64,000 nucleotides of DNA from CAZQGO01 sp964593065. GTDB taxonomy: Bacteria > Oederibacteriota > JAAXVQ01. The translations under genes and the position numbers were made by a program. The notes under the pieces are model-generated. The model made no database searches. It worked only from the letters and a program-made list of their open reading frames with translations, and was not told where the DNA came from. Of this stretch, positions 17,373 through 26,592 are shown in pieces; within the stretch, counting starts at the first letter, position 1; every line of letters starts with the position of its first letter. The DNA is taken from the NCBI GenBank assembly GCA_964593065.1, contig CAZQGO010000001.1, positions 1-64,000 of the forward strand, read 5' to 3'.

Positions 17373-20015
17373 ATGGCGGAAAAAGCCGGCCGGACCCAAC
17401 GCGGCTGCCTGCGCTTGCTTCTCCTTGCCGGCGGGATTCTCCTGCTGGCGGTGCTGGCCGCCGCCCTGATCCTTCCCCGCATCATTCCCTGGGATCGAGT
17501 CAAGCAACAAGCCGAGGAAAAAGTGTCCGGGATCATTCACCACCGGCTCACGATCGGTTCCGTGGGATTCAACCTTTTGCGCGGGGTCGAAATCCACGAT
17601 CTGGCCATCGCCAACGCTCCCGGCTTTTCCGACCAGCCGCTGCTGACCAGCAAACTCGCCGGCGTGCGCTACCGCCTGCTGCCCTTGTTGTGGGGCAAGG
17701 TCATGGTCAAGTCGGTGGAGATACAGCAGCCCCAGGTGCTGGTGGAAAAGCAGGCGGATGGCACCTTTAATTTTTCCGACATGCTGCCCGCCAAAGCCGC
17801 GCCGGAAGAAAGCGGGACGGCCCCGGGCCGGCCCGCGATGCCCCTGGAACTCATGGTGTCCAAGCTGGCGATTGCGGGCGCCGACGTGATGTACCGGGAT
17901 TTGGGCACCGGGCAAACCTACGCGGTCGAGGATTTTAACTTCGAAGTCAACCATCTTACGCTGGCCGGTTTGACCCCCGTGGACGTAACCTTGTCCGCCA
18001 AACTGAAAGCGCTGGGCATGACGTTACCGCTGTCGGCCGCGGCAAAATGGCGCCTCAACCTCAAGGAAGAGCGCCTGCTGCTGGAACAGATGGAAGCAAC
18101 CCTGCCGGGCCTGTCCTTTTCCGCCGCCGGCCAGGTGGCAGGGCTGTTCGCCGCACCCCGCGCGGACCTGGCCGGAAAAGTCGACCTGGACTTTGAACGC
18201 CTGTGGGAAGGGCTGGGACCGGCCGCGGCCGGAAAACTGCCCGCCGACGTCAAGCTCGGCGGATCGGCGCACTTGGAATATACGGTCCGCGGGCCGCTGC
18301 AGGAACCCGCGCGCTTGGAGGTCTATGTTACGGATCAAGCAGCCCTGCAGGCCCAGGTTAAAGAACTGGCGGTGCCGGTGACCCTGGAGGGCGATATGAA
18401 CTTGGCCGAGGGCGGGCTGTCCCTCAAGCAAAAAACGGTCGTCCCGGGCGGCCAGGCCCAGGTGCAGGTCCAGGTCCAGGACCTCATGAACAGCCGGGCG
18501 GTCAAGGCCGCTTTTTCCGCGGACCTGGATCTCGGCGCGGCCAGTCAAAAACTCGTTCCTCCCGAACAGGCCCAGAAACTATCGGCCTACCAGATGCAGG
18601 GATCGTTGAGCGTGAACGGCGAGGTCCACGGCTCCGCGCGTGCTCCCCGGCAGTTGGACTTTTCCCTCCAGGCTTCGGCGCGGGATGTGGGCCTGCAATA
18701 CCACGACCAGTCCCTGTTGTCCGGCCTGCGGGGCCAATTGACTCTGACTCCGGACAAGGCCGTCTGCAGCGGCGTGAAGCTGAAGCTCGGGGGCCAGACC
18801 GTGGATTTTTTCCTGACGGCCACGGATTTCGATCTCCGGGATCCGGCTTCCCTCAAGCCCGAGCGCCTGCGGGCCCGCGTCAAGTGGCAGCTCACCTCTC
18901 CCCTGCTGGACGTGGACGCGCTGCTTTCCCTCCTGCCGCGCAAAACTCCGGCGGAGGCGGAAACGGCCCCGGCGGCCACGGTTTCGGACCTGCCGGAACC
19001 GGATGTGCGGAAATGGCTTCCGGCCGGCTTGCGCCTGCAGGGGGAGGCCGCACTCGGCGGCCTGAAATTCGCCCAGGTGAAGCTGGGTAAAATGAACTTT
19101 CAGGTCAAGCTGGAGCAAAAAGTCCTGAACGAAACCGGCACCATCCACGGCTATGGAGGCAGCATCGAGGAGTCGGTGCGCCTGGACTTTTCCCAGGTCC
19201 TGCTGGGCTACCGCATCAAGGTTGTGACCAAGCAGGTGGAGGCGGAACCTCTCCTCAACGACATCGTGGACACCTTCGTGGCCGCCAAATTGAAAAAACC
19301 GGAGCTGGTTGCCGAACTGAAGGACAAGCTGGTGGGAAAACTCGGCGGCACCCTGGAGCTCCGGGGCAGCGGCCTGCGCACGGTGAACGCCAAACCGCGG
19401 CTTGCCGGGAACGGCAGTTTTATCCTGCAGGAAGGACGCCTGCGCCAGTTTGCCTTCCAGGACCAGCTGGCCAAGTGGTTCGGTTCGGAGAAATTCAAGC
19501 AGGATATTCCCTTCGACCATACCGCCGCCGATTTCACGGTGGCGGACCAGGAAGTCCGTGTCACCCGTTTCGTGGCCGAGTCCGGGCCCAAGGGCAAGGG
19601 GGGCGACATCCGGCTGACGGCGGAAGGCCGGCTGACGTTCACCGCCCAGTTCAAGGATTTCAAAATGCGGCCGCGCCTGAATCCCCGCGCCTCGGCCTCG
19701 TTAAGTTCGGAATTCGGCCGCTACAGCGAGATCTTGAAGGACGACAACGGTTGGGTCGCCATCCCGGTGATCCTGAACGGGCCACTGCGCAAACCGGATG
19801 TCCAACCCGACTGGGTCTGGATCAAGGAGCGTCTAGGCGCCTACGCCTCGGAGAAGGCCAAGGCTGCCGCCCGGGAAGCGGGACAGAAGGCCCAAAAATA
19901 TGTCGAACAGCAGAAAGGCAAATCCGCGGAAGAGATCAAGCAGAACGTCAACCAGGAGATCAACAGGGCCAAGGAACAGTTGAAGGGCCTGGACCTGAAA
20001 AAACTCTTCAAATAG
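17373..20015 (+). CDS. AsmA-family envelope protein
   Basis: An 880-residue protein with one N-terminal membrane helix (about residues 14-38) and a long predominantly beta-rich periplasmic part. The early segment (VSGIIHHRLTIGSVGFNLL, then VRYRLLPLLWGKVMVKSVEI) is the AsmA N-terminal pattern; the C-terminal part (LRQFAFQDQLAKWFGSEKF, DFTVADQEVRV) matches AsmA C-terminal domains. The last 60 residues are Lys/Gln-rich helix. AsmA-like proteins are implicated in lipid transfer or outer-membrane biogenesis. ATG 17373 has GAAAGG eight bases upstream; a GTG at 17367 is too close to it. Confidence 0.85.
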   Translation: MAEKAGRTQRGCLRLLLLAGGILLLAVLAAALILPRIIPWDRVKQQAEEKVSGIIHHRLTIGSVGFNLLRGVEIHDLAIANAPGFSDQPLLTSKLAGVRYRLLPLLWGKVMVKSVEIQQPQVLVEKQADGTFNFSDMLPAKAAPEESGTAPGRPAMPLELMVSKLAIAGADVMYRDLGTGQTYAVEDFNFEVNHLTLAGLTPVDVTLSAKLKALGMTLPLSAAAKWRLNLKEERLLLEQMEATLPGLSFSAAGQVAGLFAAPRADLAGKVDLDFERLWEGLGPAAAGKLPADVKLGGSAHLEYTVRGPLQEPARLEVYVTDQAALQAQVKELAVPVTLEGDMNLAEGGLSLKQKTVVPGGQAQVQVQVQDLMNSRAVKAAFSADLDLGAASQKLVPPEQAQKLSAYQMQGSLSVNGEVHGSARAPRQLDFSLQASARDVGLQYHDQSLLSGLRGQLTLTPDKAVCSGVKLKLGGQTVDFFLTATDFDLRDPASLKPERLRARVKWQLTSPLLDVDALLSLLPRKTPAEAETAPAATVSDLPEPDVRKWLPAGLRLQGEAALGGLKFAQVKLGKMNFQVKLEQKVLNETGTIHGYGGSIEESVRLDFSQVLLGYRIKVVTKQVEAEPLLNDIVDTFVAAKLKKPELVAELKDKLVGKLGGTLELRGSGLRTVNAKPRLAGNGSFILQEGRLRQFAFQDQLAKWFGSEKFKQDIPFDHTAADFTVADQEVRVTRFVAESGPKGKGGDIRLTAEGRLTFTAQFKDFKMRPRLNPRASASLSSEFGRYSEILKDDNGWVAIPVILNGPLRKPDVQPDWVWIKERLGAYASEKAKAAAREAGQKAQKYVEQQKGKSAEEIKQNVNQEINRAKEQLKGLDLKKLFK

Positions 20016-20053
20016 GGACGGCGGCGTGTCGGCCGCCAACGGAGCGCACCCCC

Positions 20054-22552
20054 ATGAAAGCAATGGTAATGGCGGGCGGATTTGGAACACGCCTGCGTCC
20101 GCTGACCTGCAATATCCCCAAACCCATGGTTCCCCTGATGAACCAGCCCATGCTGGAGCACATCTTCGAATTGCTGAAAAGCCATGGTTTTACGGAGGTG
20201 GTGGTGGCGCTGTATTTCCAGCCGGAGGTCATCCAGGAGTATTTCGGCGACGGCCAGCGCTGGGGCCTTCAGATCAGTTATTTGCTCCCGGACACCGACT
20301 TGGGGACCGCCGGCTGCGTCCGCCAGGCCGCGGACCGGTTGGGCGGGGAAACCTTTCTGGTCATCTCCGGCGACGTGCTGACCAACATGGACTTGGGGCA
20401 GGCCGTGCGCTACCACCGTGAGAAGCAAGCCCGGGCCACGATCGTCTTAAGCCGCCAGGAAAACCCGCTGGCCTACGGGGTGGTCATCACCCACGAAGAC
20501 GGCCGCATCGCGCGCTTCCTGGAAAAGCCCAGCTGGGGGGAAGTGTTTTCCGATACCATCAATACCGGCGTCTATATCCTGGAACCCTCGGTTCTGGAGC
20601 GCATTCCCGACGATAAGGAATACGATTTCAGCAAACAGCTCTTTCCCGAACTGCTCTCCGCCAAGGAAGCGCTGTACGGCTACGTGGCGGAGAATTCCTA
20701 CTGGAAGGACATCGGCAACCTGACCGAATACCGGCTGGGGCACTACGACGCGATCCGGGCCCAAGGCGCCCTGGCCCGGCCCGTGCACGCCACCCTGCAG
20801 GACGGCAACTGGATCGGGCGCGATTGTTACATCGATCCCACCGCCGTGCTGGAGGAAGGCGTCGTCCTCGGCGACCACTGCTGGGTCGGTCCCAACGTCC
20901 GCCTCTCCAATTCCGTGCTCGGCACGTCCTGCCGCGTGGGGGAAGGCACCAAGATCATCGGCTCCATCATCTGGCACAACGTCTCCATCGGCAACGGCGC
21001 CAACTTGAAGGAGGTGACCGTCGCGAACGACTGCCGCGTGGGCGCCCGGGCCTACATCGGCGTGGGCGCGGTGGTGGCGGATCATTGCACCATCGGAGAG
21101 GACGCCACCGTCAAGGCCGAGGTGAAGGTCTGGCCCTACAAGATCATCGAGGACGGGACCACCCTCTCCACCTCCCTGATTTGGGGGGAACGCTGGTCCA
21201 AGCATATCTTCGACGCCTACGGTGTGAGCGGCCTGGGGAACATCGAAATCACTCCGGAGTTTGCGGCCAAGCTGGGGGCGGCCCTCGGCGCTTCGCTGCG
21301 CAAGGGCGACTACGTCGTCTCCTCCCGGGACCATCACAAAACCACGCGCATCATCGACCGCGCCCTGATGGCCGGGCTGGCTTCCGTGGGCGTCAATGTT
21401 TACGACTTGCGGGTCCTTCCCATTCCCGTGGCCCGTTACGCCATCCGGGCCCTGAAGGTGGCCGGCGGCTTTCACGTGCGCAAATCCCCCTATGATCCAA
21501 AACTGATCGATATCAAGTTTTTCGACGCCGAGGGCAAGGAACTGCCGAGCGTCAAGGAGAAGGGCATCGAGAATCTCTTTTTCCGCGAGGATTTCCGGCG
21601 GGCCGGCATCGACGAGGCGGGGGAAATCAGCTTCCCGCCGCGGGCCCTGGAATATTACCAGGAGGGCTTCAAGCAGGCCCTGGACTACGAGCGCATCCGC
21701 CAGGCCAACTTCAAACTCGTGATCGACTACGCCTGGGGCAGCGCCGAGGGCATCTTCCCCCAGTTGCTCGGGGATCTGCAGTGCGAGGTCATCGCCTTAA
21801 ACGCTTATCCCGACGAGAAACGGTTGACCAAGAGCGAGGAGGAGCTGGAAGCCTCCCTGCAGCGCCTGGGTGAAATTGTCGGAACCTTGAAGGCCAACCT
21901 GGGGGTCATGATGGACGCGGGCGCTCAGAAGATTTTTATTTCCGACGATACCGGCCGCATTCTGGACGGGGATCATGCCCTGGCCCTCATGGCGTTGCTG
22001 GTTTTCAAGACCAAGCCCGGGGCCCGTGTGGCGGTGCCGGTGACGGCCAGCCGCGCCGTCGAAATCCTGGCGCAACAATACAACGGACAGGTCTTGCGGA
22101 CGCAGACCGCCTACACCAGCCTCCTGGGCACGGCCAGCCGGCGGCGGCTGGACTTCGTCGGCGAAGCCCGCGGGGGCTACGTCTTCCCGCGCTTCCAGCC
22201 GGCGTTCGACGCCATGATGGCGACCGCCAAGCTGCTGGAAATGCTGGCCTTGTGCGGGGAACCACTGTCCCAGCTGGTGGCGCAGATCCCGCCCATCAAC
22301 GTGGTGCGGCAGCAAGTCGCCTGCTCCTGGGAGAAAAAGGGTGCCATCATGCGCCGTCTGATCGAGGCGACGCGGCACGAGCGTGTGCAGTTGATCGACG
22401 GCGTCAAGGTCTGGCACGGCAAATCCTGGGTATTGATCATGCCCGACGAGGACAAGCCCATCTTTCACGTGCAGGCCGAAGGCATGCACCCGGAGGAGGG
22501 CGAGCAGCTGGTGCTGCGGTACATGCAACTGATTCAGGAGTGGCAGCACTAA
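20054..22552 (+). CDS. Sugar-phosphate nucleotidyltransferase fused to a mutase-like domain
   Basis: An 832-residue fusion. Residues 1-230 form a nucleotidyltransferase (MAGGFGTRLRPLT, DLGTAGCVRQAAD, ISGDVLTNMD), of the mannose- or glucose-1-phosphate type. Residues about 240-360 form a left-handed beta-helix with hexapeptide repeats. Residues about 375-832 are a phosphohexomutase-like domain. In that last part the phosphoserine position survives as Ser478 (HVRKSPYDP), but the metal loop expected as DGDxD reads DAGAQ at 621-625, so mutase activity is doubtful. The intact mutase encoded next door could supply it. Probably makes an activated hexose for surface polysaccharide. Confidence 0.87.
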   Translation: MKAMVMAGGFGTRLRPLTCNIPKPMVPLMNQPMLEHIFELLKSHGFTEVVVALYFQPEVIQEYFGDGQRWGLQISYLLPDTDLGTAGCVRQAADRLGGETFLVISGDVLTNMDLGQAVRYHREKQARATIVLSRQENPLAYGVVITHEDGRIARFLEKPSWGEVFSDTINTGVYILEPSVLERIPDDKEYDFSKQLFPELLSAKEALYGYVAENSYWKDIGNLTEYRLGHYDAIRAQGALARPVHATLQDGNWIGRDCYIDPTAVLEEGVVLGDHCWVGPNVRLSNSVLGTSCRVGEGTKIIGSIIWHNVSIGNGANLKEVTVANDCRVGARAYIGVGAVVADHCTIGEDATVKAEVKVWPYKIIEDGTTLSTSLIWGERWSKHIFDAYGVSGLGNIEITPEFAAKLGAALGASLRKGDYVVSSRDHHKTTRIIDRALMAGLASVGVNVYDLRVLPIPVARYAIRALKVAGGFHVRKSPYDPKLIDIKFFDAEGKELPSVKEKGIENLFFREDFRRAGIDEAGEISFPPRALEYYQEGFKQALDYERIRQANFKLVIDYAWGSAEGIFPQLLGDLQCEVIALNAYPDEKRLTKSEEELEASLQRLGEIVGTLKANLGVMMDAGAQKIFISDDTGRILDGDHALALMALLVFKTKPGARVAVPVTASRAVEILAQQYNGQVLRTQTAYTSLLGTASRRRLDFVGEARGGYVFPRFQPAFDAMMATAKLLEMLALCGEPLSQLVAQIPPINVVRQQVACSWEKKGAIMRRLIEATRHERVQLIDGVKVWHGKSWVLIMPDEDKPIFHVQAEGMHPEEGEQLVLRYMQLIQEWQH

Positions 22553-22617
22553 CCTGCGGCGTGTGCCCGGCGTCCGCGGCCGGCCGTGGGGATTTCATAT
22601 CGGGAGGGAATATTCGA

Positions 22618-24042
22618 ATGGCGATGATTCATTTCGGAACCTCGGGTTGGCGGGACATCATCAGCGACGGCTTCACGTTTGCCGGCGCGACCGCGCTGAC
22701 CCGTGCCGTGGCGCGGCGGCTCAAGGCGAGAAAACTGGCCGCGCGCGGCGTGCTGGTGGGCTACGACTACCGCTTTTTGGCCGAAGAGTTCGCCCGGCGC
22801 ACGGCCCTCACCCTGGCCGAGGAGGGCGTGCCCGCGAAACTGGTCGCGCACGCAACGCCCACACCCGCCCTGGCCGTGGCCATCCGGGAGCACAAACTGG
22901 CCGGCGGCATCAATTTCACCGCCTCCCACAATCCCGCGGAATACCAGGGATACAAATGGTCCAATGAACACGGCGGCCCGGCCACCAAGGAAGAGGTGGC
23001 GCCCATCGAACGCGAAGCCAACCGCTTGCTGGCCGCGGGCGGCGGCCGTCCGCCCCGGGGCGTGCGGCCGGCGAGAATTTCCACGCTGGATCCGCGCCCG
23101 CTCTATTTCCGGCAACTGTCCAAGGTGGTGCCCTTCGCGCAACTGAAAAAGTCCCGGCTGCATGTGGTGGCCGACCCGCTGTTCGGGGCCGGTCGGCATT
23201 ACCTGGACGAAGCCCTGCGCCTGGCCGGCTGCCGCGTGGAACTGTTGCATGATTGGCGCGACGTGCTCTTCGGTGGCATGCATCCGGAGCCCGATGCCGA
23301 CAACCTGGCGGCGGCCGCCGCCCGCATGAAAAAAACCGGGGCCCGGCTGGCCCTGGGCACGGACGGAGATGCCGATCGTTTCGGCATCGTGGACGCGGAC
23401 GGGACCTACCTGACACCCAACCAGGTCCTCGCCCTGACCCTGCACCTGCTGGTCAAACACCGCGGCCTGCAGGGGCGCGTCGTGCGCTCGGTGGTTTCAA
23501 GCCACCTGGTGGATGCCGTGGCCAAGCATTACGGCATGCCGGTGGAGGTCACTCCCGTCGGGTTTAAATACATCGGCGAGAGCATGCTGCGGGGCGGTTT
23601 CCTGCTGGGCGGCGAAGAAAGCGGCGGCTTGACCATCGCCGGACACATTCCGGAAAAAGACGGCATCCTCGCCTGCCTGCTGATGGCGGAACTGGTCGTG
23701 CGGGAACGCAAAACGCTGCAGGCCGTGCTGCGGGATTTATACCGCCGGGTGGGTTTGTATTTGACCGACCGCGTGAATTTCAAACTCGATTCGCCGGCCG
23801 CGGGACAACGCCTGCGCAAAAAATTAAGCGCCTGGCGACCCCGGCGCCTGGCCGGCGAGAAGGTTTCGCAGATCGAAACCCTGGACGGCTATAAATTCCT
23901 GCTGGCCAGCGGCGCCTGGCTCGCCATCCGCTTGTCCGGCACCGAGCCGATGGCGAGGCTGTACCTCGAGGCGCGCGACCGCGCCAGCCTGAAACGCGTC
24001 CGGACCGCGGGCCGCGCCCTGTTGAGTTCCGGTCGGGCATGA
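22618..24042 (+). CDS. Phosphoglucomutase/phosphomannomutase
   Basis: Interconverts hexose 1- and 6-phosphates. The 474-residue protein has all alpha-D-phosphohexomutase motifs: phosphoserine Ser103 in TASHNPAEY, the metal loop DGDADR at 249-254, the sugar-recognition GGEESGGLTI, and the C-terminal phosphate-binding RLSGTEPMARLYLEA. Substrate choice between glucose and mannose cannot be settled from motifs alone. ATG 22618 follows GGGAGGGA. It ends in an ATGA overlap with the M16 peptidase gene. Confidence 0.93.
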   Translation: MAMIHFGTSGWRDIISDGFTFAGATALTRAVARRLKARKLAARGVLVGYDYRFLAEEFARRTALTLAEEGVPAKLVAHATPTPALAVAIREHKLAGGINFTASHNPAEYQGYKWSNEHGGPATKEEVAPIEREANRLLAAGGGRPPRGVRPARISTLDPRPLYFRQLSKVVPFAQLKKSRLHVVADPLFGAGRHYLDEALRLAGCRVELLHDWRDVLFGGMHPEPDADNLAAAAARMKKTGARLALGTDGDADRFGIVDADGTYLTPNQVLALTLHLLVKHRGLQGRVVRSVVSSHLVDAVAKHYGMPVEVTPVGFKYIGESMLRGGFLLGGEESGGLTIAGHIPEKDGILACLLMAELVVRERKTLQAVLRDLYRRVGLYLTDRVNFKLDSPAAGQRLRKKLSAWRPRRLAGEKVSQIETLDGYKFLLASGAWLAIRLSGTEPMARLYLEARDRASLKRVRTAGRALLSSGRA

Positions 24043-25304
24043 GCGTTTTTCGCGAAAAACTCGCGAACGGCCTCACGCTTCTGGTCCAACCGCTTCCGAG
24101 ATTCGCCTCCCTCTCCATCAGCCTGGTGGTCAAAACCGGTTCCCGCTACGAATCTCCGGGGGAAGCGGGCTGGTGCCACTTGGCCGAGCACATGTTTTTC
24201 CAGGGAACCCGCCGCCGGGACAACCGGGAACTCTCGCGCGTCATCAACGCGGTCGGGGGAAACCTGGACGCCTACACCAGCCGCGAAAGCACGGCCTTCC
24301 ACGCCAAAGTGCCGCCCGGCCATCTGAATCTGGCCTTGGACGTCATCGCCGACATGCTGGCCCATTCCCTGTTTTCCCCCTCCTTGCTGCGCAAGGAGAA
24401 GGGCGTGATCCTGGAAGAAATCCGGATGTACGAGGATGAACCGGAGGAGTTGATTCACGACCACTTTGCCCAGGGCCTGTGGCCGCGGCATGCTTTGGGA
24501 CATTCCATCCTCGGCACGCGGGAAACGCTGGCCGCCGTAAACCGGTCCAGCCTGTTGGACTTTATCCGCCGCCAATACCGGCCGGAGCACATGCTGCTTG
24601 CGGTCTCGGGCCGGGTGACGCCCGGCCAGGTTCGGAAATTCGCCCGCCGGTACTTTGCGGGGTTCGTTCCCGGCGACGGGAAACGCCCGCCCCTGACGCC
24701 GCCGCCGGCGGCGTTGTCCCGGCCGTTGTTGAAATCCCGGCGGCTGGAACAGATCCACGTCTGCGTCGGCGTTCGGGGCCTGCCCTACTCGGATCCCCGC
24801 CGCATCGCGCTGGTGGCTCTTTCCAACATCCTGGGCGGCGGGACCAACTCGCGGCTTTTCTACGAGATCCGCGAACGTCGCGCGCTCGCCTATGCCGTGT
24901 ATTCCTTCATGGATTTTTTTTACGACACGGGCCTGCTGGGAATCTATCTCGCCTGCCATCCCGGAAAATTGTCCGAAAGCTTGAAGATCATCCGCGCCGA
25001 ACTGCAGCGCTTGGCCACGCAAGCCATCAGCCAGCGGGAGCTGCGGGATCTCAGGGAACAGATGCGCGGCAATTTCCTGCTCTCGCTCGAAAATTCCTCC
25101 ACCTACATGTGGCGCATGGTTCAAAACGAAATGTACCTGCAGCAACATCCCGGCATCGCCAGCGTGCTGCGCCACATCCGGCGTTTGGAACGCGAAGACC
25201 TGCGCACCCTGGCCCACGAGCTGTTCGCGCACCAGTCCCTGTACCTGGCCGCTTTGGGACCCATTCCCCGAAGCGGGATCCCAACCGGCCTCCTTGGTGC
25301 ATAA
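24039..25304 (+). CDS. M16-family zinc metallopeptidase
   Basis: A 421-residue pitrilysin/insulinase-type peptidase with the inverted zinc motif HxxEH at residues 47-51 (HLAEH) and the downstream acidic helix ILEEIRMYEDEPEE supplying the third ligand. The second half has the inactive-domain pattern LGGGTNSRLFYEIRERRALAYAV. No signal peptide is visible. The size fits the bacterial processing-peptidase type. The start overlaps the mutase stop by ATGA; no clear terminator follows. Confidence 0.92.
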   Translation: MSVFREKLANGLTLLVQPLPRFASLSISLVVKTGSRYESPGEAGWCHLAEHMFFQGTRRRDNRELSRVINAVGGNLDAYTSRESTAFHAKVPPGHLNLALDVIADMLAHSLFSPSLLRKEKGVILEEIRMYEDEPEELIHDHFAQGLWPRHALGHSILGTRETLAAVNRSSLLDFIRRQYRPEHMLLAVSGRVTPGQVRKFARRYFAGFVPGDGKRPPLTPPPAALSRPLLKSRRLEQIHVCVGVRGLPYSDPRRIALVALSNILGGGTNSRLFYEIRERRALAYAVYSFMDFFYDTGLLGIYLACHPGKLSESLKIIRAELQRLATQAISQRELRDLREQMRGNFLLSLENSSTYMWRMVQNEMYLQQHPGIASVLRHIRRLEREDLRTLAHELFAHQSLYLAALGPIPRSGIPTGLLGA

Positions 25305-25407
25305 AGCAAAAAACGCCGAAAACAAGAGAAAACGCGAGTAAATATTAATTCATTATAAGCTTGGTCCAGTATTCGCCATATTTACCGGAATTCATGCTTA
25401 CATGGAT

Positions 25408-25437
25408 TTGACGTTTAAGAGATATTTTGATAACAAT
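25408..25437 (+). promoter_or_regulatory. Candidate promoter of the lysine-rich micropeptide gene
   Basis: TTGACG (25408-25413), an 18-bp spacer, then AACAAT (25432-25437), in an AT-rich region. Both boxes are imperfect. A start site just downstream would place the inverted repeat at 25443-25463 at or near the 5' end of the transcript. Confidence 0.45.
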
Positions 25438-25442
25438 ATTTA

Positions 25443-25463
25443 GTACCTGGCACTGACAGGTAC
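25443..25463 (+). promoter_or_regulatory. Inverted repeat in the leader of the micropeptide gene
   Basis: Perfect 7-bp arms GTACCTG (25443-25449) and CAGGTAC (25457-25463) separated by 7 nt, 12 nt upstream of the AAGGAGGG ribosome binding site. Could be a 5' mRNA-stabilising hairpin or a repressor operator just downstream of the promoter. Confidence 0.5.
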
Positions 25464-25493
25464 ACATTATATAGCAAGGAGGGATAACAAGTA

Positions 25494-25544
25494 ATGGCGA
25501 CGAAGAAAAAAGCGAAGAAGAAAGTGGCGAAGAAGAAAAAATAA
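25494..25544 (+). CDS. 16-residue lysine-rich micropeptide
   Basis: A tiny open frame, MATKKKAKKKVAKKKK, with 11 lysines among 16 residues. Support for it being real: an AAGGAGGG ribosome binding site (25476-25483) at 10-nt spacing, a candidate promoter and leader hairpin upstream, and a 20-bp-stem intrinsic terminator 30 nt after the stop. No other gene uses that promoter-terminator pair. Its composition resembles the basic tails of histone H1-like bacterial proteins, so nucleic-acid binding is the obvious guess, but no family is recognised. It could instead be the leader or relic of a longer basic protein, or a small RNA carrying a short frame. Confidence 0.6.
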   Translation: MATKKKAKKKVAKKKK

Positions 25545-25573
25545 GCTTGATCTAACGTATTTGGGAAATTCCC

Positions 25574-25627
25574 AAATAAAACAACGTAGAGCGCATGAAA
25601 ATCCGCTCTACGTTGTTTTATTTTTTT
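25574..25627 (+). terminator. Very strong intrinsic terminator after the micropeptide gene
   Basis: A perfect 20-bp stem (25574-25593 with 25604-25623), a 10-nt loop, and a T-run through 25627. The 5' side overlaps the right arm of a separate odd palindrome at 25558-25578 (10-bp arms TATTTGGGAA and TTCCCAAATA around a central A). Confidence 0.93.
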
Positions 25628-25699
25628 CCTCGACCTTCGATACCTTACGATGCAGGTCAATTCGCCGTGATGTGGCTGGCCTAACAAAATGAAACCGGG

Positions 25700-25924
25700 G
25701 TGGCCGTCTTGGCAGCGAAAAAAATATATCGTACCACCCGTTCGACCCGTATGATTTTGGGAGTGTTCGGAGGGCTGGGGGAATACCTCGACGTGGATCC
25801 CAACCTGCTGCGGTTGGGCTGGGTGGTCGTGACGTTATTCACCGGCGTGATACTCGGGGTGATTGCGTACATCCTCGCCGCCCTGATCATTCCCAAGCAG
25901 CCCGGGAAGCAGGCCAGGTCCTGA
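25700..25924 (+). CDS. PspC-domain membrane protein
   Basis: A 74-residue protein with the PspC pattern: TRSTRMILGVFGGLGEYLDVDP followed by one membrane helix (about residues 40-64, LGWVVVTLFTGVILGVIAYIL). PspC proteins take part in envelope stress responses; pspA and pspB are not nearby. The start is uncertain: GTG 25700 or TTG 25709, neither with a good ribosome binding site. Confidence 0.82.
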   Translation: MAVLAAKKIYRTTRSTRMILGVFGGLGEYLDVDPNLLRLGWVVVTLFTGVILGVIAYILAALIIPKQPGKQARS

Positions 25925-26292
25925 CCGGCTCGAGCCACTCCGGCCGTCCCCCGGCGCAGGTTGAAAATCCAGATCCAAGAATTGTAAAGTTGAAACGATT
26001 CACCCCCTGCTGTTTGTCTGCTGTTTCCGCCATCTGTCCCGGTTCAGAAGGAAAGCCGTCAGCCGGCCTGCGGGAGCCGGCCGCGGAGCGAGCGGCGTGG
26101 AGTTCACGGTAAGCTCCTCGGCAGAATCTGTCCCCATTATTCCTGACAACCTTCAGGTCCGCAACGTGGAATACCGGTATTTTTCGCTTTGCCTTTCCCG
26201 GATTTTGTGGGCACAATAGGGGGGATTTTTTGGTCTTGGACGCCGGCGCGACGGCGGCCGGGCGGTCCGGTCCCCGTGAAGGAGGGGGCGGG
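25925..26292. other. 368-bp region with no recognised gene
   Basis: Between the pspC-like gene and the next small gene. I see no convincing promoter, tRNA or coding frame. Short GC-rich inverted repeats occur (around CCGGC...GCCGG at about 26057-26080). The only functional element is the ribosome binding site of the next gene (AAGGAGG near 26279-26285). Confidence 0.6.
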
Positions 26293-26541
26293 ATGAATCA
26301 GGAAGCGATGGAAAAGTTTTATTTTTTTGTAGTGGACGAGGAACGAAAGGCCTTTACGATCCACGGCCCCATCACCGATGAGACGGCCTGGAACCAGGAG
26401 ATCGGGCACCTGCGGCAGGCGGGAAAAAATATTCGCGGATTTTGCTCGCCCTTAACCGGTCCGGCCGAGGAACTGGCCGCGGAGTTTTCCCGCGTTACCG
26501 GGCTGACCTATACGACCGAGCCGCTTCTGGAAATGCCCTGA
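26293..26541 (+). CDS. Hypothetical protein, 82 residues
   Basis: A small acidic soluble protein (MNQEAMEKFYFFVVDEERKA...). ATG 26293 has a strong GGAGGGGG upstream; an in-frame start at 26230 adds only a Gly/Arg-rich stretch and is rejected. The sequence suggests a small alpha/beta fold with an initial strand FYFFVVDEERKAF. I recognise no family. It lies 51 bp before a lipoprotein-like gene on the same strand and may be cotranscribed with it. Confidence 0.6.
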   Translation: MNQEAMEKFYFFVVDEERKAFTIHGPITDETAWNQEIGHLRQAGKNIRGFCSPLTGPAEELAAEFSRVTGLTYTTEPLLEMP

Positions 26542-26592
26542 CCCCCGGCAAGGGGCACTGGACCGGGCTGCCAAAAAAGGAGGAAGAGGGCC

